The position numbers and the translations under genes were made by a program. From assembly GCA_016873455.1 (NCBI GenBank), contig VGXE01000002.1, forward strand, positions 62,001 to 126,000: a stretch of 64,000 nucleotides of DNA, read 5' to 3'. This DNA comes from Nitrospira sp. (GTDB lineage Bacteria; Nitrospirota; Nitrospiria; Nitrospirales; Nitrospiraceae). Below the pieces are notes generated by a model that saw nothing but the letters and a program-made list of their open reading frames with translations, had not been told where the DNA came from and did not search any database. Below are positions 17,619-27,428 of this stretch, piece after piece. Position 1 is the first letter of the stretch. Every line of letters begins with the position of its first letter.

Positions 17619-17975
17619 TTATGCCGAAAACGATTCTCCGCAGCCGCAAGTCTTGTTGGCGTTCGGGTTGACGAACTTGAAATTGCCGCCCATCAGATCC
17701 TTGTGGTAGTCGAGTTGTGTGCCTTGCAGATAGATAGCGCTCTTGGCGTCCACGAGGACTTTGACGCCGTCGAACTCGAAAACCTGGTCGTAGGGCCCGA
17801 TCTTGTCGTCAAAATTGATCGTGTAGCTCAGCCCCGAGCAGCCGCCGCCCTTGACGCCCAGGCGGAGTCCGCCCTCCTCGATGCCTTGGACGTTGATGAG
17901 CCGCTTCACTTCTTTCACTGCGGCTTCCGTGAGCGTGATGACCGGTGTGGGTGCCGTCGTATCTGATGTGCTCAT
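17619..17975 (-). CDS. iscA: A-type Fe-S carrier IscA
   Basis: 118 residues with the three invariant cysteines of A-type carriers in GGGCSGLSY and CGCGESF. It accepts Fe-S clusters from IscU and passes them to apoproteins. AAGGAGC precedes the ATG at 17975. Fourth in the operon, between iscU and hscB. Confidence 0.93.
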   Translation of the reverse strand: MSTSDTTAPTPVITLTEAAVKEVKRLINVQGIEEGGLRLGVKGGGCSGLSYTINFDDKIGPYDQVFEFDGVKVLVDAKSAIYLQGTQLDYHKDLMGGNFKFVNPNANKTCGCGESFSA

Positions 17976-18004
17976 GGGCTTGCTCCTTCCGCTTCGGCGG
18001 TTTG

Positions 18005-18403
18005 TTACTGGGCCGCCTCCGTCTTGTCGCCCGACTTCTTCTGGTAGTCCGCCAGCGCGGCCTTGATGGCGTCTTCCGCCAGCACGGAACAGTGAATTTT
18101 CACCGGCGGGAGATTCAGCTCTTGCACGATGTCCGTATTCTTGATCTGCTGGGCCTCTTCGATCGTTTTCCCCTTGAGCCATTCGGTGGCCAGGCTGGAG
18201 CTGGCGATGGCCGACCCGCAGCCGAAGGTTTTGAACTTGGCGTCCACGATCGTATCGTTCTGCACCTTAATTTGCAGCTTCATCACGTCGCCGCATTCCG
18301 GCGCGCCGACCATGCCGGTGCCGATGCCTTCTTCATCCTTCTTGAAGCTCCCCATGTTGCGGGGGTTGTTGAAATGATCGACGACTTTATCGCTGTATGC
18401 CAT
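18005..18403 (-). CDS. iscU: Fe-S cluster scaffold IscU
   Basis: 132 residues. Cluster ligands are visible in APECGD, FGCGSA and KIHCSV, and the LPPVK motif bound by HscA is intact. Clusters are built here from sulfide supplied by IscS. The C-terminus has a short charged tail (KKSGDKTEAAQ). A 130-bp gap separates it from iscS. Confidence 0.95.
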   Translation of the reverse strand: MAYSDKVVDHFNNPRNMGSFKKDEEGIGTGMVGAPECGDVMKLQIKVQNDTIVDAKFKTFGCGSAIASSSLATEWLKGKTIEEAQQIKNTDIVQELNLPPVKIHCSVLAEDAIKAALADYQKKSGDKTEAAQ

Positions 18404-18533
18404 TTTTTCCCCTCCTCTATCGACTCCCTTGATCTCAAGTGCTGGCTAGGGGCACGAGGCAAGGGGCAATTTTCGTCAAGATTCGAATCTCTTTCCTTCC
18501 TCTGGCCTCGCGCCTCTCGCCGCGAGCCTCAAA

Positions 18534-19751
18534 TCAGTGTGCCGCCCATTGAACCGACTTCAAATCCACGCCTTCCTTGGCCATTTCATAAAGCGGGGAC
18601 ATGTCCCGCAGTTTGGTCACAATCTCAATAACCTTCTTGATCGTATAGTCAATCTCGTCGTCGGTGTTGAATCGGCCCAGGCCGAAGCGGATCGATGAAT
18701 GCGCCAGTTCGACGCCGACGCCGAGCGCACGCAGCACATACGACGGTTCCAGCGTCGCCGAGGTGCAGGCCGAGCCGGATGACAGCGCGATGTCTTTCAT
18801 GCCCATCAGCAGCGATTCACCTTCAACATAGGCAAAGGAGATGTTCAGATTGCCCGGCAGCCGGTTAGTGGGATGGCCGTTCAGGTAGCTTTCTTCCAAT
18901 CTGTCCATGATGGCGGCTTGGAGCCGGTTGCGCATCGCGGTGAGTCGAGCAGATTCCTCCGCCATGTTTTGCTCACAGAGCTCGCAGGCCTTGCCGAATC
19001 CGACGATCAGCGGCACCGGCAACGTGCCGGACCGCATCCCACGTTCGTGCCCACCGCCGTCCATTTGTGCCACCAGCCGGACGCGAGGATTCTTTTTCCT
19101 CACGTACAACGCGCCGACTCCCTTGGGGCCGTACATCTTGTGGGCAGTGAACGACATGAGGTCGATGCCCATGGCCTGGACATCGACGGGAATCTTGCCG
19201 ACGCCCTGCGTCGCATCGCAATGGAACAGGATGCCCTTCGCCTTGGCGATTTTGCCGATCTCCTGGACCGGATTGATCGTGCCGATTTCGTTGTTGGCCA
19301 GCATCACGGAAATCAGGATGGTCTTGTCCGTGATCGCGTTGCGCACGTCGTCGGGATTGACCATGCCGAATTTATCGACCGGCAGGTACGTGACCGTCGC
19401 CAGTCCCTTGGCTTCGAGCGACTTGGCCGTATCGAGCACAGCGCGATGTTCCGTGGACGACGTGATGATGTGCGTCCCCTTTTCCTTGTACATCTCCAGC
19501 ACGCCCTTGACGGCCAGGTTATCCGATTCCGTGGCCCCGCTGGTGAAGACGATTTCTTTCGAGTCGGCGTTGATCAGTTTGGCGATCTGCTTGCGGGCCT
19601 GCTCCACGGCTTCTTCCGCCGCCCAGCCGAAGGCGTGGTTGCGGCTGGCGGAGTTGCCGAATTTTTCGACGAAATAGGGGAGCATGGCGTCCAGCACCCG
19701 CGGATCCATCGGGGTGGTCGAATGGTTGTCGAGGAAAATCGGAAGCTTCAT
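18534..19751 (-). CDS. iscS: Cysteine desulfurase IscS
   Basis: 405 residues, PLP-dependent class V aminotransferase fold. The PLP lysine is in [10 protein letters not shown] and the catalytic cysteine in [13 protein letters not shown]. It releases sulfur from cysteine for IscU and tRNA thiolation. The start ATG overlaps the iscR stop (ATGA), so the two are translationally coupled. Confidence 0.96.
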   Translation of the reverse strand: MKLPIFLDNHSTTPMDPRVLDAMLPYFVEKFGNSASRNHAFGWAAEEAVEQARKQIAKLINADSKEIVFTSGATESDNLAVKGVLEMYKEKGTHIITSSTEHRAVLDTAKSLEAKGLATVTYLPVDKFGMVNPDDVRNAITDKTILISVMLANNEIGTINPVQEIGKIAKAKGILFHCDATQGVGKIPVDVQAMGIDLMSFTAHKMYGPKGVGALYVRKKNPRVRLVAQMDGGGHERGMRSGTLPVPLIVGFGKACELCEQNMAEESARLTAMRNRLQAAIMDRLEESYLNGHPTNRLPGNLNISFAYVEGESLLMGMKDIALSSGSACTSATLEPSYVLRALGVGVELAHSSIRFGLGRFNTDDEIDYTIKKVIEIVTKLRDMSPLYEMAKEGVDLKSVQWAAH

Positions 19752-20221
19752 CGTTCGACTCCTTGTGCTGAGGGCGACTGAATGGTAATCAGCGGCGTGC
19801 CGCCCATCATATCGTGCAGGGTCATGCTGTTGAGCAGTTGATAGATGCTGTCTTGCACTTTGAGCAACGGCGTGCGGATATTGCAGTGCTCCCGTTGCAT
19901 ACAGAATTCACCGTCTTTTTCATGCGAGCAGTCGGTGAGCCCCAGCGGGCCTTCGATGCTTTCAAGGATCTGCGCAATCGTGATCTGTCCCGCGCTTCGG
20001 GCGAGCAGGTAGCCGCCCTTGGGACCGTTGTGACTTTCAATCAGACCGCTCTTAGACAGGGCCTGGAGGACCTTCGCCAGCAGTTCCAAGGGAATATGGT
20101 ATTCCTCGGCGATCTCCTTCGTATTGATGACGCGGCCTGGCGTCACATCCCCGAATTGAACGGAGGCGATATGCTGGAGTGCCATGAGCGCGTAGTCGGC
20201 TTTTTTTGAAATCTTCAACAT
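19748..20221 (-). CDS. iscR: Rrf2-family regulator IscR
   Basis: 157 residues. Winged helix ([44 protein letters not shown]) followed by three cysteines in [17 protein letters not shown], spacing C-x8-C-x5-C, wider than the C-x5-C-x5-C of E. coli IscR. The cysteines should hold a 2Fe-2S cluster through which IscR represses the isc operon when clusters are plentiful. First gene of the operon; the operator-like palindromes lie just upstream. Confidence 0.93.
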   Translation of the reverse strand: MLKISKKADYALMALQHIASVQFGDVTPGRVINTKEIAEEYHIPLELLAKVLQALSKSGLIESHNGPKGGYLLARSAGQITIAQILESIEGPLGLTDCSHEKDGEFCMQREHCNIRTPLLKVQDSIYQLLNSMTLHDMMGGTPLITIQSPSAQGVER

Positions 20222-20226
20222 GTCTA

Positions 20227-20256
20227 TTGCCGATCCATTCTATCGGAGACTATAAT
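20227..20256 (+). promoter_or_regulatory. Promoter of the ferredoxin gene
   Basis: TTGCCG (20227-20232), 18-bp spacer, perfect TATAAT (20251-20256). On the other strand TATAGT (20254-20249) can serve as the isc -10, so the two promoters face each other across one palindrome. Confidence 0.65.
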
Positions 20257-20280
20257 GATCTCCGATCACTTTGGTCGGAG
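20242..20280. promoter_or_regulatory. IscR-type operator: overlapping palindromes
   Basis: ATCGGAGA (20242-20249) and TCTCCGAT (20259-20266) form a perfect 8-bp-arm palindrome over both -10 boxes. CTCCGA (20260-20265) pairs again with TCGGAG (20275-20280). Three half-sites TCGGAG are thus arrayed in the iscR-fdx gap. Binding by IscR is inferred. Confidence 0.65.
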
Positions 20281-20352
20281 TAAACAATATCACGCAGGTT
20301 TCCAGACTGTCAACATGGAGCCGGGTTAGATCGAGAAGAAAGGAACATCCGG

Positions 20353-20769
20353 ATGGGCGGGACAAATCCCTATATTAAGAAAGCCGACTACGAGCTTCCT
20401 AAGACCACATTTACCGTGACGTATATTCAGCCGGACGGGGTGAGTACCAAAGTCACCGTTGATCCGGACAGAATTCCCTACGGTGAGACAGGCCTTCCCG
20501 GGAGTCTGCTGGATATCGCGATGGGAAACGGAGTGGATTTGGAGCACGTCTGCGGAGGAGTCTGTGCCTGCTCGACCTGTCATGTCGTGGTCAAGCAAGG
20601 ACTGGAGAGCTGCAACGAAGGGACCGATGATGAGTTCGATCAGCTTGATGAAGCACCAATGACCACGCTGCAATCACGACTCGGCTGCCAATGTGTGCCC
20701 AACGGTACGGCAGACCTCGTCGTCGAGATTCCCGCCGTCAACAAGAACTTGGTTCGGGAAGGGCATTGA
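20353..20769 (+). CDS. fdx: 2Fe-2S ferredoxin (ISC/adrenodoxin type)
   Basis: 138 residues. Ligands C-x5-C-x2-C in CGGVCACSTC and the fourth Cys in LGCQC. It is the electron donor for cluster assembly by IscS/IscU. A roughly 30-residue N-terminal extension before the fold is longer than in E. coli Fdx. AAAGGAA precedes the ATG. Placed divergently from iscR and sharing its operator, while in enterobacteria fdx lies inside the operon. Confidence 0.92.
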   Translation: MGGTNPYIKKADYELPKTTFTVTYIQPDGVSTKVTVDPDRIPYGETGLPGSLLDIAMGNGVDLEHVCGGVCACSTCHVVVKQGLESCNEGTDDEFDQLDEAPMTTLQSRLGCQCVPNGTADLVVEIPAVNKNLVREGH

Positions 20770-20848
20770 ATAATGCGTCATTCGTATTGAATCCTGCCGG
20801 CGTATTCGAATCTCGATTGACCTGTGACGAGTGACGGCATACGGTCTT

Positions 20849-21550
20849 CTAGTCGTAGGTCTCTGTCTTCACTTCCTTCCGATCATATCCGGCTTCAATG
20901 AAGTAATCCCGTAATGGCCTCACAAAACCCTTTGTGCCGCAGACCAGCGGGGTGACTTTGGGTTTGCTGTCGATAAACGGGCGCAACATACTCACCGTCA
21001 ATCCAACAGCCGCTTCCTCACTGGAGGCCACGAGGGGGAGGTATCGGAACGAGGCGCGGGTCATCGCCAGCGACAAGAATTCATAATGATAGACCAATTC
21101 ATCCTCAGCCGGGCCGACCGCCATGACGAGAACCGGAGGAGCGTCACGGTGGGCATATAAGGCTTTCACCATACATCTGACGGGGACCAGACCTGTGTAG
21201 CGGGTGATGAACAGTATTTCGCGATCAAGCGGCTTGGGCAGCACGAAATTGCCGTAGGGCCCTGACAAAGACAGATCGTCTCCGGGCCTCAACTCATAGA
21301 GGTACCCTGACCCTATTCCCTGCGGGACTCGGTCAAAGACCAAGGTCAGTTCGCCGGAAGGGGATTCCGGAGTGGCCAAGGAATAGGCTCGGTTGAGCGG
21401 CGGTTTCGTTCCAACCGGTAATTTCAATGATACCCATTGGCCGGGCTGGAAGGAGAGCTTCCGGGTCTTGGGCAGAACGATCAGCTGGCGGACGTTCGGC
21501 GTGAGATCGGTAACGGAAAGGACCTTGGCCGTCTGTGTCGGTTCCGCCAT
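20849..21550 (-). CDS. FNR-type flavin oxidoreductase (ferredoxin reductase-like)
   Basis: 233 residues. FAD domain with RAYSLATPE (RxYS motif) and SGPYGNF, then an NAD(P) domain in which the usual GTGxxPxR motif is TRYTGLVPVR, and CGTKGFVRPLRDYF near the end. It probably reduces a ferredoxin with NAD(P)H. Convergent with fdx, 80 bp away, so it could serve that protein. Confidence 0.82.
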   Translation of the reverse strand: MAEPTQTAKVLSVTDLTPNVRQLIVLPKTRKLSFQPGQWVSLKLPVGTKPPLNRAYSLATPESPSGELTLVFDRVPQGIGSGYLYELRPGDDLSLSGPYGNFVLPKPLDREILFITRYTGLVPVRCMVKALYAHRDAPPVLVMAVGPAEDELVYHYEFLSLAMTRASFRYLPLVASSEEAAVGLTVSMLRPFIDSKPKVTPLVCGTKGFVRPLRDYFIEAGYDRKEVKTETYD

Positions 21551-21682
21551 ATCGTTCCTGTGGCGACTTCATAGCAGAAGGGCGGGCCGGAAGAAAGAGC
21601 CAACTCACGGCCATTCTGTACAACACTTTTCCGTGCGTGCTATAGAGATGCCAGTGGAAACCATCATTCACCCAGGGTCATC

Positions 21683-23104
21683 ATGACGCAAGTTCGCGTT
21701 CGATTTGCTCCGAGTCCAACCGGGTTTCTCCATATCGGAGGGGTTCGGACGGCCCTGTTCAACTGGCTGTTCGCACGCCAACAGCAGGGGAAGTTTATCC
21801 TCCGCATTGAGGATACGGACCAGAACCGTTCGACCGACGAATCGATTCAGGCCATCATCGAAGGGATGCGATGGGTCGGACTCGATTGGGACGAGGGCCC
21901 GTTCCGACAGACCGAGCGGATGGATCTCTATCGGAGTCATGCGCTGAACCTGCTCGAACAGGGACAGGCGTATTGGTGTGTGTGCAAGGCGGAGGAGTTG
22001 GAGGCCCGGCGGAAAGAAGCCGAGGCCAAAGGGCTGTCACCGCGCTATGACGGCCGGTGCCGTCACCGTGAGATCATGACACCGACCGGAGAGGCCGCGC
22101 TTCGCTTCAAAGCGCCGCAAGAAGGACAAACCGTGGTCGATGATCTGATCAAGGGCAAGATCGTCTTCGACAATACCATCTTGGACGACCTGATCATCCT
22201 CCGGTCTAACGGCTATCCCACCTACAATTTTTCCGTGGTGGTCGATGACGCGCTGATGCAGATCACCCATGTCGTTCGTGGGGATGATCATCTCACCAAC
22301 ACTCCGCGGCAGGTGCCGATCTTCCAGGCACTGGGGTTTCCTATTCCGCGCTTTGGGCATTTGCCGATGATTCTCGGATCGGACAAAACCCGGCTCTCAA
22401 AGCGCCACGGGGCCACCTCGATTATGGCCTACAAAGACATGGGCTATCTGCCGGAGGCGATGGTGAACTACCTCGTGCGGCTCGGCTGGTCCCACGGCGA
22501 TCAGGAAATCTTCACGCGGCAAGAATTGATCGACAAGTTCTCCTGGAAACACGTGCAAACGTCGGCAGCCGTTTTCAATCCCGACAAATTGTTGTGGATG
22601 AATGCGGAATACATCAAGACGAGTCCCCCCGGACAGGTGGCCGAGGCGCTGGCGCCTTTGCTGGAACAGGCCGGTTTGGGGGGCGAAGTTCGACACGTGA
22701 CTCCCGAGTGGCTGGCTCAGCTGGTGGTGTTGGTCAAGGAACGGACCAAGACGCTGGTTGAGATGGTCGAGTGGGTCAAGCCGTATTTCGGCCAGGCGGT
22801 GACCTATGACGAAGAAGCGGCCAGAAAATTTCTTACCCCGGCGCTGGCGCCGATTCTTGAAAAGCTCCTGGCTCGGTTCGAGGCCCTGCCAGGTTTTTCC
22901 AAGCCAACATGGGAGGAGAGCTTCAAAAAACTCGTCGAGGAAGAAGGGGTCAAAATGGGCCAACTGGCCCAGCCTGTCCGAGTCGCGCTGACCGGCCGGA
23001 CCGCGAGCCCAGGTCTCTTTGACGTGATGGAGGTCCTGGGGCGAGCACGCGCGCTCATTCGTCTGCGGGAGGGAGTCGAACGCGCGAAAACCGGTCCGTC
23101 TTGA
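21683..23104 (+). CDS. gltX: Glutamyl-tRNA synthetase
   Basis: 473 residues, class Ib. HIGH motif in PSPTGFLHIGG and KMSKS equivalent KTRLSKRHG; ADTD-like IEDTDQNRS present; C-terminal anticodon-binding helices follow. Charges tRNA-Glu in the cytoplasm. Two tRNA-Gln genes start 37 bp after its stop and glnS lies nearby, so direct Gln charging exists and a non-discriminating role is unlikely. Confidence 0.95.
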   Translation: MTQVRVRFAPSPTGFLHIGGVRTALFNWLFARQQQGKFILRIEDTDQNRSTDESIQAIIEGMRWVGLDWDEGPFRQTERMDLYRSHALNLLEQGQAYWCVCKAEELEARRKEAEAKGLSPRYDGRCRHREIMTPTGEAALRFKAPQEGQTVVDDLIKGKIVFDNTILDDLIILRSNGYPTYNFSVVVDDALMQITHVVRGDDHLTNTPRQVPIFQALGFPIPRFGHLPMILGSDKTRLSKRHGATSIMAYKDMGYLPEAMVNYLVRLGWSHGDQEIFTRQELIDKFSWKHVQTSAAVFNPDKLLWMNAEYIKTSPPGQVAEALAPLLEQAGLGGEVRHVTPEWLAQLVVLVKERTKTLVEMVEWVKPYFGQAVTYDEEAARKFLTPALAPILEKLLARFEALPGFSKPTWEESFKKLVEEEGVKMGQLAQPVRVALTGRTASPGLFDVMEVLGRARALIRLREGVERAKTGPS

Positions 23105-23140
23105 CGCGCGCCGCCGTCGTATATTACGTTGAACGCCGGT

Positions 23141-23214
23141 TGGGGGATCGTCTAGCGGTAGGACGTCAGTCTCTGGATCTGACTACCTAGGTTCGATTCC
23201 TAGTCCCCCAGCCA
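23141..23214 (+). tRNA. tRNA-Gln (anticodon CTG)
   Basis: 74 nt with encoded CCA. Acceptor TGGGGGA pairs with TCCCCCA (23204-23210), T arm TAGGTTCGATTCCTA, anticodon loop CTCTGGA with CTG reading CAG. The base pair at the loop end of the anticodon stem is T-T. A -35-like TTGACG at 23101 overlaps the gltX stop. Confidence 0.93.
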
Positions 23215-23259
23215 ATCTTTCCCAACCCGTACCGTCAGGGGTTCATTGCCGTACCGCGC

Positions 23260-23333
23260 TGGGGGATCGTCTAGCGGTAGGACGCCGGCCTTTGGAGCCG
23301 GCTACCTAGGTTCGATTCCTAGTCCCCCAGCCA
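23260..23333 (+). tRNA. tRNA-Gln (anticodon TTG)
   Basis: 74 nt with encoded CCA. Differs from the preceding tRNA only in the anticodon arm: stem CCGGC/GCCGG, loop CTTTGGA with TTG reading CAA. Evidently a local duplication; the 45-bp spacer has no promoter I trust, so cotranscription is likely. Confidence 0.94.
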
Positions 23334-23368
23334 CTTCTTCGCAGGACTACCCGTTTCTATTCCGCTCG

Positions 23369-24412
23369 CTACTTCAGCGACGCCATGTCGATGACGAATC
23401 GATACCGCACGTCGCTCTTGAGGACGCGCTCGTAGGCTTCGTTGACCTGCTGGATTGGAATCACTTCGACGTCGGATTCGATCTTGTGCGTGGCGCAGAA
23501 GTCGAGCATCTGTTGCGTTTCCTTGATGCCGCCGATGAGAGAGCCGGCCAGCCGCCGCCGTTTGGAAATGAGCGAAAATGCTTCTACAGGGGTCGGCGTT
23601 TCGGGCGCGCCCACGAGGATCATGGTGCCGTCTGTCCTGAGGAGGTTCAAATAGGCGTTGTAATCGTGCGGAGCGGAGACGGTATCGAGAATGAAGTGGA
23701 AGTATCCTTGAAGTTTGCTCAAGGTCTCAGGGTGTGACGTGACCGCGAAATTCGCGGCCCCCAAGCGCTTCGCATCCTCCCGTTTCTTTTCTGACGTGCT
23801 CAACACCGTGACCTCGGTTCCCATGGCCTTGGCGATTTTCACCGCCATGTGGCCGAGCCCGCCGAGGCCGACGACGGCCAGTTTGTGATACTTCCCCACC
23901 CCCCACTGGCGTAGAGGAGAGTAGGTGGTAATGCCGGCGCAGAGCAGCGGTGCGGCTCCGGCCGGCGAAAGCGCCGAGGGGATGCGCAAGACATAGTGCT
24001 CGTCCACGACGATTTGGGTCGAGTAGCCGCCTTGTGTGACCTGGCCTGCTGTGTCCTGTCCACTGTAGGTCCAGAGCGTACCGCCGTCGCAATACTGCTC
24101 CAAACCTTCGCGGCATGCCGTACAGGTCCGGCAGGAATCCACGAAGCAGCCGACACCGGCGCGATCACCGACTTTGAAGGCGGTCACCGCCGCGCCGACT
24201 TGTGCGACCGTGCCGATGATCTCATGCCCCGGCACCATCGGAAACAGGGAGATGCCCCATTCATTGCGGGCTTGGTGAATGTCCGAATGGCAAATGCCAC
24301 AGTGCGTGATCTCGATACGAATATCGCGTTCGCCGACTGCTCGCCGTTCAAATGAGAAGGGCTGCAAAGCGGCGTTCGCGGTCAGTGCGGCGTAGCCTTT
24401 TGTCGCGAGCAT
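23369..24412 (-). CDS. Zinc-dependent alcohol dehydrogenase (YahK/cinnamyl-type)
   Basis: 347 residues. Catalytic zinc ligands in CGICHSDIH and GHEIIG, structural zinc in CxxCxxCxxxxxxxC (SCRTCTACREGLEQYC), Rossmann motif GLGGLGHMAVK. Reduces aldehydes with NADPH in the cytoplasm; the physiological substrate is unknown. The ATG at 24412 follows GGGGAG. Lies between the tRNA-Gln pair and glnS on the minus strand without functional relation that I can see. Confidence 0.9.
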   Translation of the reverse strand: MLATKGYAALTANAALQPFSFERRAVGERDIRIEITHCGICHSDIHQARNEWGISLFPMVPGHEIIGTVAQVGAAVTAFKVGDRAGVGCFVDSCRTCTACREGLEQYCDGGTLWTYSGQDTAGQVTQGGYSTQIVVDEHYVLRIPSALSPAGAAPLLCAGITTYSPLRQWGVGKYHKLAVVGLGGLGHMAVKIAKAMGTEVTVLSTSEKKREDAKRLGAANFAVTSHPETLSKLQGYFHFILDTVSAPHDYNAYLNLLRTDGTMILVGAPETPTPVEAFSLISKRRRLAGSLIGGIKETQQMLDFCATHKIESDVEVIPIQQVNEAYERVLKSDVRYRFVIDMASLK

Positions 24413-24434
24413 TCGGTGTCTCCCCAGTAAGTCG

Positions 24435-26135
24435 TCAACGAGGTGGCTGGGATTTTTCGATCTTGGCCCAGGCGTCCTTGAGCGACACGGTGCGGTTGAA
24501 GACCGGTGTCTGTGCCGAGGAATCCGGGTCCACACAGAAGTATCCTTGCCGCTCAAACTGAACGCGTGTGCCCGGTTGGACTCCCCGGAGGCCTGGTTCC
24601 ACCAGGCAGTCGGTGAGGCGCTCGAGGGATTGGGGGTTGAGATAGGTGGTCCAATCCTGGTTGGCCGGGATTTTAGCCGGGTCAGTCGTCAGCAGCGGGT
24701 TGTAGAGCCGCACTTCCGTGGGAACCGCATGGGGCGCGGACACCCAATGGATCGTGGCCTTCACTTTGCGTTGCTCTTGAGACGCCCCACTCTTGGTTTC
24801 CGGATCGTAGGTGCAATGGAGTTCGGTGATCGCGCCGGTCTGCGGGTCTTTCACCATCCCCACGCATTTGATGATATAGGCGTAGCGCAGTCGGACTTCC
24901 CGGTCCGGCGCAAGGCGGAAAAACTGCTTGGGGGGGTCTTCCCGAAAATCGTCCTGCTCGATATAGAGCGTGCGGGAAAAGGGAACGCGTCTGATTCCTG
25001 CCGACGGATCTTCCGGATTGTTGATGGCGTCCAACTCCTCCACTGTCTGCTCCGGATAGTTGACGATGACGACCTTCAACGGCTTGAGCACCGCCATCAC
25101 ACGGGGTGACCGCTTGTTCAGATCCTCTCGGATGAAGTGTTCAAGGAGTTGCATCTCGACCACGGCGTCCCGTTTTGCCACGCCGATATGTTCACAGAAG
25201 GCGCGGATGGCCTCCGGGGTGACGCCTCGGCGGCGGAGCCCTTTGAGCGTCGGCAGGCGCGGATCGTCCCATCCGGCTACGAGTTTCTGTTCAACCAACT
25301 CGAGCAGCTTGCGCTTGCTCATCACGGCGAACGTCAGATTGAGCCGGGCGAATTCGATCTGCTGCGGGCGATGAGGGGCGTCGGCTTCCGCGACCACCCA
25401 ATCGTAGAGCGGACGATGATCCTCGAATTCCAGGGTGCAGATCGAATGCGTGATCCCTTCCATTGCGTCGGACAAGGGATGCGCAAAATCATAAGCGGGA
25501 TAGATGCACCAGGCGGTTCCCGTCCGATAATGAGCGGTGTGCCGAATACGGTACAGGACCGGATCGCGGAGATTGATGTTGGGGGAGGCCATGTCGATTT
25601 TGGCGCGTAAGACATGCGCGCCGTCCGGAAACGCGCCTGCTCGCATCCGCTCGAACAGCGCGAGGCTTTCTTCCACAGGGCGGTTTCTAAACGGGCTGTT
25701 TCGTCCCGGTTCGGTCAGGGTGCCGCGATACTCCCGCATGTGCTCGGCGGAGAGGCTGTCGACGTAGGCCTTGTCCTTCTTGATCAAGGTGACGGCGAAG
25801 GCATAGAGCCGCTCGAAATAGTCCGACGCATAAAACAGCGTGTCGTGCCAGTTGAATCCAAGCCAACGGATATCGTCTTGAATCGCCTCGACGTATTCGG
25901 GATCTTCCGTGGTGGGGTTTGTGTCGTCGAACCGGAGGTGGCAGATCCCACCGGGGTTCTCATTCGCGATGCCGAAGTTGAGGCAAATCGACTTGGCATG
26001 GCCGATATGGAGATACCCGTTCGGTTCGGGAGGAAATCTGGTGACCACCCGGCCGCCGTGTTTGCCGGCAGCGCGATCCGCCGCGACGAGGTCGCGAATG
26101 AAGTCGGAGTGACTTGGAGGCAACGTCTCCATCAT
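24435..26135 (-). CDS. glnS: Glutaminyl-tRNA synthetase
   Basis: 566 residues. HIGH motif in [18 protein letters not shown] motif VMSKRKL, GlnRS-specific [10 protein letters not shown], and the two C-terminal beta-barrel anticodon domains. It charges tRNA-Gln directly. GlnRS came to bacteria from eukaryotes and is patchy, so its placement about 1 kb from both tRNA-Gln genes is suggestive. Start at 26135 or one codon later. Confidence 0.95.
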   Translation of the reverse strand: MMETLPPSHSDFIRDLVAADRAAGKHGGRVVTRFPPEPNGYLHIGHAKSICLNFGIANENPGGICHLRFDDTNPTTEDPEYVEAIQDDIRWLGFNWHDTLFYASDYFERLYAFAVTLIKKDKAYVDSLSAEHMREYRGTLTEPGRNSPFRNRPVEESLALFERMRAGAFPDGAHVLRAKIDMASPNINLRDPVLYRIRHTAHYRTGTAWCIYPAYDFAHPLSDAMEGITHSICTLEFEDHRPLYDWVVAEADAPHRPQQIEFARLNLTFAVMSKRKLLELVEQKLVAGWDDPRLPTLKGLRRRGVTPEAIRAFCEHIGVAKRDAVVEMQLLEHFIREDLNKRSPRVMAVLKPLKVVIVNYPEQTVEELDAINNPEDPSAGIRRVPFSRTLYIEQDDFREDPPKQFFRLAPDREVRLRYAYIIKCVGMVKDPQTGAITELHCTYDPETKSGASQEQRKVKATIHWVSAPHAVPTEVRLYNPLLTTDPAKIPANQDWTTYLNPQSLERLTDCLVEPGLRGVQPGTRVQFERQGYFCVDPDSSAQTPVFNRTVSLKDAWAKIEKSQPPR

Positions 26136-26216
26136 ACGGGTGCATGCCGCAGTGTTCAGACAACCGAGCAGGCTTCTTCTACCACAGAGGGGTGGAGAGG
26201 AGGAACAGAGAATTGG

Positions 26217-26642
26217 CTACGCAGTCGGCTCCGTCATTTGTGGGGGTGCCATCTGCATCACACTAAAGTCTTTCTGCGCGATGAGATAGCCCTCCATCCG
26301 CAATCGGAACTCATATCGACCGGGGCCGGGAAACAGCAACGAGGGGATATTGATGCCGAAGTCGGAAATTTGGAGACGATCCTGAATGTGGATATTGGGC
26401 AGTGTGGCGCGGCAGACCAGTTGGTCGTCGTTGAGACAGACGAGATCAATGTCGAAACGGTACGTGCCTTCGGCGTCCGTCAGGCAAAAATACAGTCCCA
26501 TGTGCTGGTGTTGGAACGGAAACACGGCGGCTTGGAGGTGCGTGAAGATGCCGATCAGGCTTTTCTTCTTTGTCAGGCTGTCCTCGATCACCTGATCGCA
26601 GACGAGGAAGGCTTGGACGCTGGGCTTGATGATCTCGGTCAT
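26217..26642 (-). CDS. Conserved hypothetical protein, possibly DUF6941-like
   Basis: 141 residues, soluble. Starts with PSVQAFLVCDQVIEDSLTKKKSLIGIF and continues as a beta-sandwich-like sequence (YRFDIDLVCLNDDQLVC, PGRYEFRLRMEGYLIAQKDF). The layout recalls the DUF6941 family of small beta proteins; not certain. No informative neighbours. Confidence 0.6.
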   Translation of the reverse strand: MTEIIKPSVQAFLVCDQVIEDSLTKKKSLIGIFTHLQAAVFPFQHQHMGLYFCLTDAEGTYRFDIDLVCLNDDQLVCRATLPNIHIQDRLQISDFGINIPSLLFPGPGRYEFRLRMEGYLIAQKDFSVMQMAPPQMTEPTA

Positions 26643-26744
26643 GGGGAGAGTCTATAGAAATTTCAGCGAACCGAACAACGTTTCTCATATTCCTGCACGG
26701 TCGTGCACGATCCGAGTATTCAGCAATGATGATTCCGCCGGAGA

Positions 26745-27173
26745 TCAGGGCACCATGGGACTTTCGTTCCCATGGCGGTCCGTCGCGGTCACGCAGATTC
26801 GGACAGTCTGTTCACCTGTTGCGGCAACCGGCACGGTAATCGTCTGGGAAATCTGCCCTCCGCCCGTCGGCTTTGTTGCGGGTAGTTCCTTGGCCGGGAC
26901 GCGTCCGTTACCCAGGTCATAATAAATGGTTGTCTTGGCCAGATCGGTGAGGGGCTTTCCTCCGATGCTCACGGACGGTTCCGTGTAGGAAACACTCACC
27001 GTGTGTTTCGTCGTACTGACCTTCGTCTGGACCGACCCAGGGCATCGGATCTGAGTCGGTTCAACATCCGCGAGGGCGGTGCACCCCCAGACTGCGCCGA
27101 TCCAGCACAGAATCAAAAGCATGAGACTGCGTCGAAAGAATCGAGGGCGAATGGGCGAGAGATAGGTCATCAT
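26745..27173 (-). CDS. Small lipoprotein with fibronectin-like domain
   Basis: 142 residues. N-terminal hydrophobic signal and a lipobox-like WGC; the remaining ~105 residues form strands typical of an Fn3-type fold (VSVSYTEPS, TTIYYDLGN, QTVRICVTATDRHGNES). GAGGAG lies seven bases before the ATG at 27173. Probably envelope-anchored; function unknown. Confidence 0.6.
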   Translation of the reverse strand: MMTYLSPIRPRFFRRSLMLLILCWIGAVWGCTALADVEPTQIRCPGSVQTKVSTTKHTVSVSYTEPSVSIGGKPLTDLAKTTIYYDLGNGRVPAKELPATKPTGGGQISQTITVPVAATGEQTVRICVTATDRHGNESPMVP

Positions 27174-27350
27174 GATGCCACTCCTCAAAATTGTACAAAG
27201 AGCCGCGTGCCCGGTCTAAGCATCCGGACAAGCTCAAGCAGTGCGACCTCTTATAGGCCAGGCGTGGAGGAGCCGCAAGTCCTGCGGGCCGGTTTCGTTG
27301 CAAACTGAAAAGGGCTTATGCTACGGTCCATGTTCCTGTACGGCTCGGAT

Positions 27351-27428
27351 GGTCCCATCGTCTAGCCTGGCCTAGGACGGAGCCCTCTCAAGGCTTAAAC
27401 ACGGGTTCAAATCCCGTTGGGACCACCA
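27351..27428 (+). tRNA. tRNA-Glu (anticodon CTC)
   Basis: 78 nt with encoded CCA. Acceptor GGTCCCA/TGGGACC, anticodon stem GAGCC/GGCTT, loop CTCTCAA with CTC reading GAG, T arm CGGGTTCAAATCCCG. The D arm has the CGTCTAG...CCTAGGAC form of tRNA-Glu. Confidence 0.93.

Noticed and set aside
18404-18533. Promoter or riboswitch between iscS and iscU
   Set aside because: Only short GC-rich inverted pieces (CTCGCG/CGCGAG) are visible; no convincing promoter or known riboswitch core.
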